Shown here: positions 48,810 to 58,919 of the stretch, in pieces
Position numbering within the stretch: position 1 is the first letter of the stretch
Layout of the letters: each line of letters begins with the position of its first letter
Origin: Elgaria multicarinata webbii
Taxonomy: Eukaryota > Chordata > Lepidosauria > Squamata > Anguidae
Direction of reading: 5' to 3'
Assembly (NCBI RefSeq): GCF_023053635.1
Contig: NC_086177.1
Location: forward strand, 96,010,001-96,074,000
Length of the DNA stretch: 64,000 bases
Notes under the pieces: model-generated
What the model was told of the DNA's origin: nothing
Seen by the model: only the letters and a program-made list of their open reading frames with translations
The model's database searches: none
Translations under genes and position numbers: made by a program

Positions 48810-49396
48810 TCAGTCACACCATCAAGGGATCTTTCAACTGCATCCTTATATAATTTGTGTTACATGCCACTCCTGACTGTCTATTGCTAAGTTTTAATAA
48901 ACACATATACATAATACATATCTTATTTTTTTCACCACTTTTTTTCAACTGCACATTATCAGATTTCCAACTGCACATTTTTTCCCAACTGCACATTTTG
49001 TGTCCAACTGCACACTAAAAAAAAAAAAAAAAAAAACCTGACACACCACATACATTTGTACTGTCCATACTTTGAAAATCTGCACTGGGTTTGTCTTACC
49101 CAGTGCCGAGGGAAATACACTCTGTGCTTGCTCAGGGTCATTGCTTTCCAGGACAGAGCTGCGACACTGAAAATATGCCAGGGCTGATCACTTGTATTAA
49201 TTGAGCCCTTCTGATTGTCTGCTAAAAACAATGATCCTCTTTTGTTTCTTTATAGCTGGAGATGAAGTCCCAGAACCGCAAGCTTGCCAAAACCCTGCTG
49301 GATTTAAGCATGGAAATACAGAGGCTGAGAAATGAAACTGACATGTCCGCAGCTCTAGAATCAAAGACGCTAAGCATCCCTGCAAGCCCAGAATAA
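45240..49396 (+). CDS. AARD: AARD, alanine- and arginine-rich domain-containing protein
   Basis: AARD is a small coiled-coil protein of unknown molecular function, known in mammals mainly from gonadal expression. Two exons, 45240-45476 and 49256-49396, with donor CTG/GTGAGT and acceptor TTTATAG, join in phase 0 to 125 residues. Diagnostic parts are SSLLLEDVKHRLRQAF (residues 17-32), the Ala/Arg-rich RRAAAAQEELRRAHVEGAIA, and across the splice LRVELLEMKSQNRKLAKTLL with DLSMEIQRLRNE. These align with human AARD LLEDLRRRLTRAF and ELVEMHFQNHQLARTLLDLN (from memory). Leucine spacing suggests a C-terminal coiled coil. Human AARD is about 155 residues; the N-terminus is shorter here and the start is the first in-frame ATG. 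Position next to RAD21 supports orthology. Confidence 0.88.
45549..45760. mobile_element. Foldback element in AARD intron 1
   Basis: GAGGCTGGTGGCTCCGACTT and GGGGCTGCGAATCCATTC mirror GAATGGATTCGCAGCCCC and AAGTCGGAGCCACCAGCCTC; the arms then share CAGAACCAGCC. A related pair of arms is at 62400-62535 and a fragment at about 53900-53960. Confidence 0.75.
45850..46310 (+). mobile_element. CR1 LINE reverse-transcriptase fragment
   Basis: From about 46075 it encodes GVPKGSVLGPILFNLFING and EVAKFADDTQLF, the palm of a CR1-type reverse transcriptase with its FADD active-site block. Just upstream (about 45860-46060) a second, more decayed copy of the same palm region (NNLEFGASSEAH) lies in the same orientation. 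Neither is complete. Confidence 0.8.
46316..46530 (-). mobile_element. CR1 LINE 3' end, minus strand
   Basis: Plus-strand text GTCCATCTAGTCTAGCATTC, CCCAGCAACTGGTGTACATA, CATCAGGACTAGTAGCCACT and CTAACCTCCTTTTGAAGCC is the reverse of the CR1 3' end. It faces the sense CR1 piece to its left. Confidence 0.8.
46545..46665. repeat. Palindromic short repeat (GTAGTCCAAAA family)
   Basis: TTTTGGAGTACAACTCCCAG mirrors ATGGGAGTTGAAGTCCAAAA; fits the family at 6466 and 61040. Confidence 0.6.
46930..47450 (-). mobile_element. L2-like LINE 3' end, minus strand
   Basis: Begins on the plus strand with TTTATTTATTTATTTATTTC, CTATACCGCCCAATAGCCGG and then the reverse of the coding end (CACAGCCGGGGTGCCACAGC, GAGAAGGACCCCTGAGGATG, GGCCCCAAGCCGTTTAGGGC). 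About 400 bp are nearly identical to 60104-60510. Confidence 0.85.
48178..48808 (+). mobile_element. L2 LINE 3' end
   Basis: Carries a nearly open reading frame with the L2 C-terminus: DHVTPLLKSLHWLPVHFRIQ, LLLTFKAFHGLAPSYL, RALRSSDAMF, PFSSAAPYAWNALPEHLR and FKAQLKTFLF. A tail with GATTGTAAGCCTATGCGGCA and GCTATATAAATAATAATAAT ends in a long (AAT)n at 48768-48807. The pattern matches the known L2 3' end. It looks young. Confidence 0.85.
48946..49014. repeat. CAACTGCACA tandem repeat
   Basis: Four imperfect units of 16-22 bp, each containing CAACTGCACA, followed by a poly-A run. Confidence 0.8.
49256..49396 (+). CDS. AARD: AARD exon 2
   Basis: Residues 80-125 and a TAA stop: LEMKSQNRKLAKTLLDLSME, IQRLRNETDM, ending SIPASPE. 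This is the predicted coiled-coil end of the protein. Confidence 0.88.
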   Translation: MEMKSQNRKLAKTLLDLSMEIQRLRNETDMSAALESKTLSIPASPE

Positions 49397-50800
49397 TAAT
49401 CCGCACTTTCAAGGCATAAAGTCTGAAGATGCATCAGTGATTCTGACAAAATTTGAAGATTACGTTGCACAGCTGGGTTCAACTTCATAACAGAATATGG
49501 CTTGATTCTTAATGAGAACTCCAGTTAACTAGATTGGAGAAAGGGTGTTGTTTATATGTTAGAATTTGATCCCCCCCCCTTTTCCGGGTCTCAACCTAAG
49601 GAGAGAAAATAATAGGACATCTACAAAGGTGGGAGTGTACCTTTTGATTTTGAAAGGACTGTCTCATGCTTAATCTGTTTTATCAGAACAATCGCCACAA
49701 ATCTGTTCTTTACAAAGAGGGGGGAACGAATAAATGAACTAAAGAAAGTTGTGAATTGCAGAACAAACAGCCAATGTGAAAGCAGCCTATATTAGGGTAC
49801 ATCTATGATCAGGTCTCCCGCTTTGTTTTTAAGGGCAAATGCAGCCGCAGTAACAGGATATTGTCACTTGTACAGTTTGCTCTGCAGCTCCAGAATGGGA
49901 CAATCTGGATAGAAAAATGGTGTGTAGGGAACCCTCCACCACCTGTGCCGTGGCCCTGATCCAACAGTTGCCTATGCACTTTTAAAAACCCACAGGAGAA
50001 CCAATCAAAGTTTCCCCACCCTTAATTTCATTGCTTTTGCGTTCAGAATCCATACCACTGTGTGTGCTCACACAAAATCGCACTTTGAGCATTCACTCAT
50101 TTCAATGTTCCTACACTGCAAGAAACGATAACTATACTCTGAATATTTTTCATTTGTAATGTATGTTTTTAAAACAAGTTTCTTGTAGTAGTTTAGACTT
50201 CTGTACCAGATTCAATTAAATGTAGGACCTGATAATGAAATAATGAATTCTAATATGCTGAGGATAAATTAATAAAACCCAAGACATAGTGTTTCTAGTG
50301 TTACATGTCTAAAATACTTCCAAAGGTCATCTAGATATTTAGAGTGAGGTGTTATCAGTAACCTTAGGATGCCCAATTCTTCTTTTTTTATTTTATTTAC
50401 TTTGTTTTGGGAGTAGCTGTCTTGGTCCCATGCTGATTAGGGAGGATAGGGGCTGTAGTCCAACACAGGGCACCAGATTGTTGTGGCTGAATAAGGGCTT
50501 AATGCAAGCAAGGTCATGTGATCTGGATAAGGGAACTAGGCCTGTGTGGAATGGGAACCCATTTTCCCTGATGGACTATACTCACAGTTAGGGAGTACTG
50601 CTTAACATAGCTCCTAGAGAGAGTTTCTATGAGCCTGTCTGACTGTATATTGTAAAAGGGAAGGCTTGTTTTGTACTGGAGTTTTCTACCATGGATGAAA
50701 CATTCGTCTTTTGCTTCCAGGAAAGCATGAAATATTATTTCTACTAAAATATGTAATAAAGAATAGTGTTTTGTATTTTGTGTGGTGTGCATGTGTTGCA
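49397..50800 (+). other. AARD: AARD 3' UTR and downstream stretch
   Basis: Possible AATAAA signals lie at 49729-49734, 50271-50276 and 50755-50760; which one is used cannot be decided. No repeat is recognised up to about 50830. Confidence 0.5.
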
Positions 50801-50837
50801 TTATTGTTGTACATAAAATAAGCTTTCTTTGACTATG

Positions 50838-51053
50838 AGACTGTTCAGACGACACACTAAGCCACGGTGGTTAAGCACTTTGAGCAGCTAAAGATAAGGC
50901 GTAGCGTGTTGTGTGAACCATAACTTAAGCATGTTGTGTGAACTATTCCTAACCATGGTGGCTACATAACCATGGTTTAAACACGCTCACTAAGCGTTTG
51001 CTGCAAAAGGGCTAGTGGCCTAACCATGGCTTAGTGTGTTGTCTGAACAGGCC
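50838..51053. mobile_element. PIF/Harbinger-like MITE (GGCCTGTTCAGA family)
   Basis: CTGTTCAGACGACACACTAA with GCCACGGTGG on the left mirrors CCATGGCTTAGTGTGTTGTC then TGAACAGGCC on the right. Same family as 15202-15374. Confidence 0.7.
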
Positions 51054-51375
51054 TTATGTATGAGAGGGTTCAGTTCTGGGGGCAGAGTAGAAGGCCCGCT
51101 ACAGACAACTAGACCCTGGGCCCATCATGGCCTTGATCCGGCCTTACTGAAGTACATGTGATTTCAGCAGACGTGTATCTTGAACTTCAGGTCTACCCAA
51201 ATCACATATACAGCAGGATCTGAGGAGCCTGGGTTGAAGAGTGAAAGGTGTGTCCAAGGGTGTGTTTGTATCCAAAACTTTCCTTCCACTCCCACTGATG
51301 TCCCCAGTTTTCTCCCTACCCCAAGCCCCTCCACCACCACTTTTCCCTCAACTGGGCTCTAATGCTAGTCCAACT

Positions 51376-51693
51376 TAGGGTGACCATATGGAAAGGAGAA
51401 CAGGGTTCCTGTATCTTTAACAGTTATAGAGAAAAGGTAATTTCAGCAGATGTCCTTTGTATGCATGCAGCACCTGGTAAAATTCCCTCTTTAACAATAG
51501 TTAAAGATGCAGTAGCTATACTAGAGTGACCAGATACCAAAGAGGGCAGGGCTCCTGCAGCTTTAACCATTGTGATGAAGAGGGAATTTCACCAGGTGCT
51601 GCATGCATACAAATGACACCTGCTGAAATGCCCTTTTCTACACAACTGTTAAAGATATAGGAGCCCTGTCCTCTTTTCCATATGGTCACTCTA
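51376..51693. mobile_element. Foldback element, GTGACCATATGG family, copy 3
   Basis: Full-length: TAGGGTGACCATATGGAAAG at the left end, CCATATGGTCACTCTA at the right end, and an inner second GTGACCAGATAC block in the middle. Ends are compatible with a TA target duplication. Confidence 0.8.
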
Positions 51694-52189
51694 GAAGAAT
51701 AGTTGCTGGAAGTAGTGTGCAGACCCAGGTTTAAATACACTGGTCTGTCCCCATCGTGCCTATTTTCGGCCTAAGATTGAATCGCTGTCCAATTATTTCC
51801 TGCCACAGACTTACCAAGTAGCAATGGCGAAGCCGCCATTTTGGCATTCCTCAGTGCTTCCACGTTTTGTCAGGACATTGTGGGAATGAACATTAAAGTA
51901 GGATTGCAAGGAAGAAGCCACCACAGAGGCAGTCATGGTGCTCTTATTACCTCTGCTCATCCCCACTGCCAGTAAGCTGGCTTGGAGGGCCAGGGAGGTG
52001 GAGAGAGACAGATGGGGGAGGCTCAACTGGTATCAGAACTGGCTCACGCATGACCACTTTGCCAGAGACCCTCTCACACTTGGCGCCATCTTTATGCAAA
52101 CTCCACGGCTCTAAGGGTGGCTATGTGTCCTCTGTTACAGAGGACAGTCCTTGAATGACAGCCAGGAGACCATCCTCTGTTTGAAGGAA

Positions 52190-52545
52190 TCTTGTATTTA
52201 AAAGGAAGTACTTCTTCACACAGCACATAGTTAAATTATGGAACTCACTACCACAAGATGTAGTGATGGTCAATTTGGATGGCTTTAAAAGGGGTTTGGA
52301 TAAATTCATGGAGGCAAAGGCTATCAATGGCTACTAGCCCTGATGGTTGTGTGCTGTCTCCAGTATTCGAGGCAATAAGGCTGAGTGCACCAGTTGCTGG
52401 GGAACATGGGTGGGAAGGTGCTGTTGCACCAAGTCCTGCTTGTTCATCCCTGGCCGATGGCTGGTTGGCCACTGTGTGAACAGAGTGCTGGACTAGATGG
52501 ACCCTTGGTCTGATCCAGCATGATGCTTCTTATGTAAAGGGTTGT
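52190..52545 (+). mobile_element. CR1 LINE 3' end
   Basis: Clean copy: AGTACTTCTTCACACAGCAC, AACTCACTACCACAAGATG, GGATGGCTTTAAAAGGGG, TTGCTGGGGAACATGGGTGG, CTGGACTAGATGGACCCTTG, GGTCTGATCCAGCATGATG. Confidence 0.85.
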
Positions 52546-52810
52546 CCTCTCCCATTCCAGTTGAAGGCTTTGGCTGTTAGGCAGTACAGAAATGTAATAA
52601 ATAAACAAATGAATAAAGACAAAGGATCATAAGAACTCCTTGTCCATCAACAGCACCTGCACAGCAAGCTGACCAGGAAGGCACACAGGCCACCTGGTTA
52701 CGCTCTTCCCAGCTACAGTGAGATGTACTGCATTTCTATTTACATAATAATTTATTTCTAAATTTGCATCTATACATCAAAACTAGCACATGCAAATTTT
52801 ATGCAAATCA

Positions 52811-52824
52811 CTGCCCTCTGCTGT
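52811..52824 (-). promoter_or_regulatory. CTCF-like motif within a repeat
   Basis: Minus strand ACAGCAGAGGGCAG fits the CTCF core at 13 of 14 positions. It sits in the right part of the DNA element at 52119-52876, so it may be repeat-borne. Confidence 0.3.
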
Positions 52825-52949
52825 CCTTTTCTTAATGCTGCATATTCTCTTCTTTGGCATTTCAAGTGGCCACCCTACGGATAAAAACTGAAAGATAGAC
52901 CTGCATTACAGATGTTTTCGTTCCCAACTAGCCTGCATTTGAAACCTAA

Positions 52950-53760
52950 TGCAGTTGAAGCCCTTAATTAAGAAAAGACAAAAATGGTGGGTACAAATCT
53001 CTCTCTCTCTCTCTCTTTTAAAGAGACAGCAAGTGGATCTGTACGAGGAATCCATGCTAGAGGTTTCCTATGTGCGTTTTCACACAAAAATGTGCCAACC
53101 TCCAAAGAAAATGCTTTTCTTCATAGACAGTGACACTATAAACCCACAGGGCAAGCGGCACCATTTGTCATACATAAATGGTGAAAAATGTCTGCGGATA
53201 AACTTTTTAATTAAAATAGTTCTGCTCACCCTATGGCTGGTGGCAGAGGAAAGGGTGACAAATGCCGACATTTGCAACTCCAAGCTGTTCAGCCCCCAAA
53301 TGCTGCAAATTAGAAAACAGTGTTAAATCTGAGCAAAAACTGGCTTACGGTCGCCTGTGCGGGGATTATACGTAAATGATGCTTTGAAAAAAAAGTACTG
53401 CCACAGAGCTCATAAATGATTATGAGGCCAGCGACGCGTGCATTTACCCATACGCTTATCCATGCTGGGAGCCTGAAATAATACTGCTTATAATAATGTA
53501 GGCTGTAATCCAGAAATAAGCTTTGCCAGACAGCCTATTACATCCAGATTTGGTACAGTATGCAAAGTTTGCCGGAGAAGCTGCTTTTGCATTCCAAGAT
53601 TCGAAGCATTTTGAGCCTCGCGCTGCTGCCAGCGAGCGAAAGGCCTGGTTTCAAATTGGGGATCACGATTGCTTGAGCCTCTGGACTAGCGACTATTAAT
53701 ACGTACAGTCACATGAGATAGAAATTGGAAATCATCAGTAGAAGGCTCTTTCAGACATTC
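52950..53760. other. Unique stretch, candidate conserved noncoding element
   Basis: About 0.8 kb of complex, non-repetitive sequence with a (TC)n run at 52999-53020. It has scattered CpGs (CAGCGACGCGTGCATTTACC), several TAAT and ATAAAT motifs and no coding signature; a 125-codon frame resembles no protein I know. It stands out from the repeat-rich surroundings. Confidence 0.35.
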
Positions 53761-54614
53761 ATTTACTTTCATTTTTAAAAACCACACACAATTAAATTGA
53801 AACTTTTATTTTCACTCTGAATAAAATTACAATAGCCTATAGAACAATGTCGCATTTCTGGTTGTGGAGGAATCTACAGCATCTTTCACAATGAGCCAGT
53901 CAAGGCTGGTGGTTCTGGTCTGGGTTTCAGTCAGAACCAGCCAGGTTCTGAGGTGTGAGGAGTAAATTCACCGCTCTACGGACACCGTTGCAATGGTGGA
54001 GGAAGTGGATTTGTGCCTGCAAAGCCCTCCCTTCCAGTATTTATATTTGTTTGCTTGTCAGCAGTGCGCATACGTGCAGATAAACTGCCGCGAAAGGCTT
54101 AGGGGACACACCAGTCAAGAACTTTAATGTGTCTCTCTCTCTCCAACATGAACAGAACAAGACACAGGAACCGCCTGGCTCTGCCCAGGTGCTACTAAGT
54201 CCAGTGCCACCTAGTGATTAAACCATATAATGACGCTATCCATACAGTGTACATCTGCAGGCCACAGGCATATGCAAGGGGTGTGCCAGGTGTGCCTAGG
54301 CACACCCTAATGTCTCAAGCAATGTTCACTTTAAAAAAAAACATCCCTGGGCGCACACCCTAATGAAATGTGTTGTGCATGCCTATGCTGCAGGCTTGTA
54401 CAGAGAACCCAACCACATGTACAGTTTGAATGTGCACATGCCAAATGTAGATCCCCTCATACCTGTGCTTGGCTCTGTGATTCTGCCACTTCTGGGACAT
54501 CCACAGAACCAGAGTTGGCCAAGGTCTCAGTCTGACTTAGAAGCTATTGCACCAAATTGGTTAGACTCGTTTCAGAATTATGTGCATTGCAGTGTGGTGA
54601 TGTGTATTTTTAAA

Positions 54615-55140
54615 GGTACATTACAGCATCGATGTGTCCTATTTTACAGAGGACAGTCCTCTGTTTGAAGGGCTGCCAGATGATGGTCATCATTCGAGGC
54701 AATAAGCCTGTGTGCATCAGTTGCTGGGGAATATGGGTGGGAGGGTGCTGTTGCACCATGTCCTGCTTGTTTATCCCTGGCCGATGGCTGGTTGGCCACT
54801 GTGTGAACAGAGTGCTGGACTAGATGGACCCTTGGTCTGATCCAGCATCAGGGCACTTCTTGTGTTCTTATGAAGGTTTCCTCTATTTGAAGGACTGACC
54901 AATCCAAGTCTGGCATAATTTTTTTTAAAAAAAACACCTCAGAAGGAAGAGCTAAAGGGCCTTGAAGTTGCCCATCAAAACCTGGACAGCAGCCTGAGCA
55001 GGCACATAGGTCACCTGGTCACAGTCCTCCACACAATGCTGAGATGTACTGTATTGTAATAATTATTTCTAAATTTTATACGTATAAATTAGAACATGCA
55101 AATTTTATGCAAATAGGTTCCCTCTTCTCCTGCAAAAGTC
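54615..55140. mobile_element. DNA element related to 52119-52876, split by CR1
   Basis: Left part CTATTTTACAGAGGACAGTC with CTCTGTTTGAAGGGCTG; right part (about 54876-55140) CTTGAAGTTGCCCATCAAAA, GAGATGTACTGTATTGTAAT, ATGCAAATTTTATGCAAAT. A CR1 3' end (about 54690-54875, TTGCTGGGGAATATGGGTGG, CTGGACTAGATGGACCCTTG) lies between. Confidence 0.6.
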
Positions 55141-55149
55141 TTGGTCACT

Positions 55150-57235
55150 GTAGATCTACTGTCAGCAGTAGAGCCCGAATTGGAGTGTTCCAATGGTGAG
55201 GGGTGGGTCAAAGGCGGCCTTCCATCTTCTGGATCCCAAACTCTTTCATTCTCCTGAGGCCCCACAAACAGGACCATCACCATGCCAGCCTGGAGCTGTT
55301 GTAGTTAATTCCCCAAATTGGTTTCAAGGGGATTTTTTTTATTTAAAAAAATGGATTTCTGCTGGACTCTTTGTGGTACCTCTCTCCCACACCTTTCATT
55401 CTGGCCTACATTAGCCCAGGACCACCCCGGGATAAATGGTAGGTGTAGATTAGGCCTAAGAGCACAATCCTATGCATGTTTAGACAAAAACAAAAACAAA
55501 ACCTACAACTCATAGCATTCCCCACATACCCACACCAAAATTTTCAAGCAGCATCCTTTTGATGAACAATTCTGCCACCTATCGCTTTGATTGGCAGGAC
55601 AGGGTTGACAGGACAGGGCCCAAAATGCTAGAATTATCTCTCTCTTCCTCAGCAGAACAATGAGAATGAAGCCGATATTACCAATGAACTACTTCTGCCT
55701 GTTGTTATGCAGCTTGTTAACTAAACAACATTCCTCACCAGAGGTTTATCTGGCTAAAAACTCACTGAAATGACTTGCCTCAGTGAACAGCAATACCGTT
55801 AAAGTTCAACATAAGTAGTTTCGCAGGGAATTCACATCTGATACAGGCAGCTAGTCAGATGAAACTATATTTTAATATATATATTTTTGGTACGATATAG
55901 TCGGTTTTCTATGGAGAGAGAATTTAAATTCCAGGGGAGCAAAAAAACAACTAACAACAACAAATACTATTCTCAGATGTTAATTTCACATACATAAGGC
56001 TTGTCCATGAAAAACACGTTCTACCATTCTAAACGACTAATGGGGTGTGTGTGTCATTCTAGCATCCATAAAATTGATTTTTTTTTCACCAATCTCGCTG
56101 AAATTTACGTCCCAGAAAGAAATGGTGGTTTTACATACCCTGAAAATTTGGTGAAAGTTTGAGGGAAGGAGGGCAGTTTAAAGTAGAAAAGAGGGGGAAA
56201 TCTTCTCTTATTCACAGTGACTCCTGAACTTAGGTGGCGACCATTTTTGCGCAGGTCTGGTAAAGAGATTAGAGTGAACCTAATTGAAATTCCGATGGTG
56301 TCCTCTTCCTTTCACCATGTAGGTGATAGAATGGCTGTTCTTTTTTTAAAAAAAAAATCCATTTACTTTTTTAAAAAAATTGTAATATAGATTCTAACAT
56401 GATTCTAACATGATACCACTTTGTTAGAGGATGGATTCTCTCTTTCTCTTAAGTAACACAACACATCATTTTTCAAAGAAGCCAACTAAAAAGGCAATTC
56501 TGACTCCCCATCTTTGACTTTGGATTGCATCCAATGTTAGTCCTACTTAGAGCGTCATCAGACAGGTGGATTTTCACGTTTCCCTACCGTCACTATGGCC
56601 TCCTGCTGCTGTCCCACAATAGGGATGATCTCTTTACACAGGGAGAGAAAGAGGGAGCAGAAACGACCACATGGGGCTGTTTTTATCACACTGTTTTTAT
56701 CGTGCCACTTTTCCTGCACACAGCAAGAAATGGCGGCACTTGCCTTTAAAAAAAAACAGATTAAAAGGGGGTCTATTTTGCAATGGAAAAACAAGCAGAA
56801 GGAGCGGGAGGCAGACAACGTCATCTAAAGGATGGGCGGACATCCGTAAGTGGGCAGTAGCAAGCATGCGGTAAAACACTCATCTGATGATGCTCTTAGA
56901 GTAGAGCCATTGAAATGAATGGGACTTAAATTAGTCTAACATTGTATACAACCCTAATTGACTGATTGATGATTGAGGGCACAATCCTATTGAAACCACT
57001 CTGGGTACTCTTAGGCCTCTGATTCTTGGTGGCTTGCGAGTATCCAAAGCAGAGCAGGTGCAACAACACGCCTCCAGTTCTGCATCTCAGCTAAACCGGC
57101 TAATTTTGATTTCTTAGACACCCTTCTGAAAGGAAAAAATAAAATAAAACTTCAACGCGACTTATAACAAAAATGAAACATACAAAACTTAAAACAGCTA
57201 AAAACAATTCTCCACTAAAATACCATTATCAAGGA
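55150..57235. other. Stretch without recognised genes
   Basis: Mostly unique AT-rich DNA. Short AGTAAG/GCAATCC-type repeats lie near 55450 and 56900. Open frames of 60-90 codons around 56525-56880 overlap on both strands and look accidental. Confidence 0.6.
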
Positions 57236-57284
57236 TGGCAAGGATAAGGAGGGCATCAATAAGGAGAATATCAACAAGGATGAG

Positions 57285-57422
57285 AAGGGTATCAATGGCT
57301 ACCAGTCCTGATGGCTAGATGTTGCCTCCTGTAACAAAGGCAGTATGCCTATGTACACCAGTTGGTGGGGAACATGGGCAGGAGGGTGTCATTGCACTCA
57401 CACCCTGCTTGTGGGTTCCTGG
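57285..57422 (+). mobile_element. CR1 LINE 3' end, left half of a split copy
   Basis: TATCAATGGCTACCAGTCCT, GTATGCCTATGTACACCAG, GGGGAACATGGGCAGGAGGG and CTTGTGGGTTCCTGG. The rest of the same copy resumes at 58777 with CAACAGTTCGTTGGCC and GTGCTGGACTAGATGGACCC. Confidence 0.85.
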
Positions 57423-58768
57423 TAGGGCTGTGCATGGACCCCCCGCTCCGCCTTGCTCCCGATCGATCGGGCCCGCTGTCATGCCCTGCATGGGAATGGA
57501 GTCAGGGGATGAGGAGTTGGAGGAGGCTGGACCCAGTGCCGAGGAGCCCAGGTCAGGGAGCGTGGAACCAGGGTCAGCAAAGGTTCCTGCCAAGCCAGAG
57601 GAGGAGAAGCCAGGCACAAGCGTGCCAGCAGGAAGCTCCGCCAGTCCCGATAGCCCAGAGGAAGAACTAGACTTACCAGCTCCATCATTTAGTCAGCAGT
57701 GTGCGGAAAAGGAATCTAGGTGCCGCTCCCGCAGGCTTTATCTAAAACGCCGAGCAATCAAGGAGCACCTGGGGGAGCGTGACTCAGCATAAATACGCAG
57801 CAGGAAGCCGAGGGAAGTTCGTCAGAGGTTAACTGATTTCCCTGGCGAAAGCCCTGGTCTTTGGTACCTGTGACTCCCTTGCCTGATTACTCGGACTCCT
57901 ACCTTGATACCTGCCATGACCTTGGACTGGCTCTTGACCACGTCTCCCTGCTCTTGCCTTGCTGAACCTTCGGACCGTGTTTGGACTTCATTGCCTGCCC
58001 ATCGTGCTGACCCTAGGAGTGACTCTGGACCACGTTGCCTGCCGAAGCCCTTGACCTTGGACTTGCTACTGACCACCCTAATTGCTGTAAACCTGGACTC
58101 TTGCCTTGTATTGACCCACTCCTGCCCAGTTACGTTCCTGTCTGTGTCTCCTGTTTGCCCATCTAGTAACTGCTTTCCTGTGTGTGCTACTATAAAATAC
58201 CTTTGCACTTCTGTGAGTTTCTCCAGCGTATTATCTAGCGTCGGCATTTGGCAGCTTTCCCAGACACCCGCCTTGATCCGCCTAGGGTCCGCTGCGGAGC
58301 TCCAGCTCCAAATCGGAGCTCTACAGCGGGGGGCGGCACCAGGTAAGCCCCCCCTCCTCCCCCTTACCTGCTTCCGTCCCAGCCTGCTGCTGGCTTCACT
58401 AGAGCCCGCAGCTCAACCAGGAACTGTAGGCCCCACTTGCGGCCTACACTTCCGGGTTGAGCCGCGGGCTCTAGTGAAGCCAGTGACAGGCCACGACGGA
58501 TGCAGGTAAGAGCCCCCTCCCCCTTGCCCCCTTACCAGGCTCTGCCGCTGTCACCACACAGGCGGCAGCGGCAGCGGCAGGGCCAAGTAAACCCCCCTTA
58601 CCTTTTTTGCCGAGCTCTGGATCGAGGCGAAGGATCCGCCTTCACCCCGATCCGCTCTGCAACGCTCCGCTGCTCCCCCGATCCTCTTCACCTCCGCCTT
58701 AAGGGGAGGCGAAGCACCCCAATCCGCTTCTGCTTCTCTGGTCCGAGGAGAAGCGGAGTGCAGCCCTA
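57423..58768. mobile_element. hAT-like non-autonomous element containing a solo LTR
   Basis: Ends TAGGGCTG and CAGCCCTA are inverted repeats, and the 8 bases GTTCCTGG occur on both sides (57415-57422 and 58769-58776). An 8-bp target duplication with TAGGG-type ends is the mark of hAT elements. Without the LTR inside it would be about 550 bp. Its GC-rich interior has its own foldbacks (for example GCTGGCTTCACTAGAGCCCG against CGGGCTCTAGTGAAGCCAG). No transposase frame. Confidence 0.85.
57477..58266 (+). mobile_element. Solo LTR of an LTR retrotransposon (Gypsy-like, tentative)
   Basis: A 790-bp block begins TG and ends CA and is flanked by the 5-bp direct repeat CCCGC (57472-57476 and 58267-58271). 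It contains TATA-like stretches (CATAAATACGC, CTATAAAATACC). There is no internal coding region and no second LTR, so this is a fossil left by recombination between LTRs. The intact flanking repeat suggests a moderate age. The Gypsy assignment rests on general resemblance only. Confidence 0.75.
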
Positions 58769-58776
58769 GTTCCTGG

Positions 58777-58865
58777 TCAACAGTTCGTTGGCCTCTGTGT
58801 AAACAGAGTGCTGGACTAGATGGACCCTTAGTCTGATCCAGCAGGGCTCTTCTTACATTCTGAAG
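58777..58865 (+). mobile_element. CR1 LINE 3' end, right half of the split copy
   Basis: CTCTGTGTAAACAGAGTGCT, GACTAGATGGACCCTTAGTC and GATCCAGCAGGGCTCTTC complete the CR1 copy that stops at 57422. Confidence 0.85.
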
Positions 58866-58919
58866 CTGCACGTTTCTAGGGCCATGGGCCAGTTCTAGTA
58901 ATAATACAACAATCAAGCA

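Larger units (their letters stand above)
45477..49255 (+). other. AARD: AARD intron 1
   Basis: A 3.8-kb intron, mostly repeats: a foldback element (45549-45760), CR1 reverse-transcriptase pieces (about 45850-46310), a minus-strand CR1 3' end (about 46316-46530), a palindrome (about 46545-46665), a minus-strand L2-like LINE (about 46930-47450) with a further tail at 47630-47695, a poly-G run at 47461-47475, an L2 LINE 3' end (about 48178-48808), a short tandem repeat (48946-49014) and a poly-A run near 49016-49036. Confidence 0.75.
52119..52876. mobile_element. DNA element with AGGGTGGC ends, split by a CR1 copy
   Basis: Left part: AGGGTGGCTATGTGTCCTC, CAGAGGACAGTCC. Right part (about 52620-52876): CACCTGCACAGCAAGCTGAC, GAGATGTACTGCATTTCTAT, ATGCAAATTTTATGCAAATC, ending CAAGTGGCCACCCTAC. 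Inverted ends AGGGTGGC and GCCACCCT define it. CR1 (about 52190-52545) and a LINE tail (about 52553-52616) lie inside. Confidence 0.6.

Noticed and set aside
52949-53326. 125-codon frame in the unique stretch after AARD
   Set aside because: No start context, no similarity to a known family, and a low-complexity Ser/Leu run from a (TC)n repeat; kept only as noncoding candidate DNA.
57319-57792. 157-codon Pro/Ser/Glu-rich frame near 57.5 kb
   Set aside because: It crosses from a CR1 LINE through a hAT-like end into the LTR, so it cannot be one gene.
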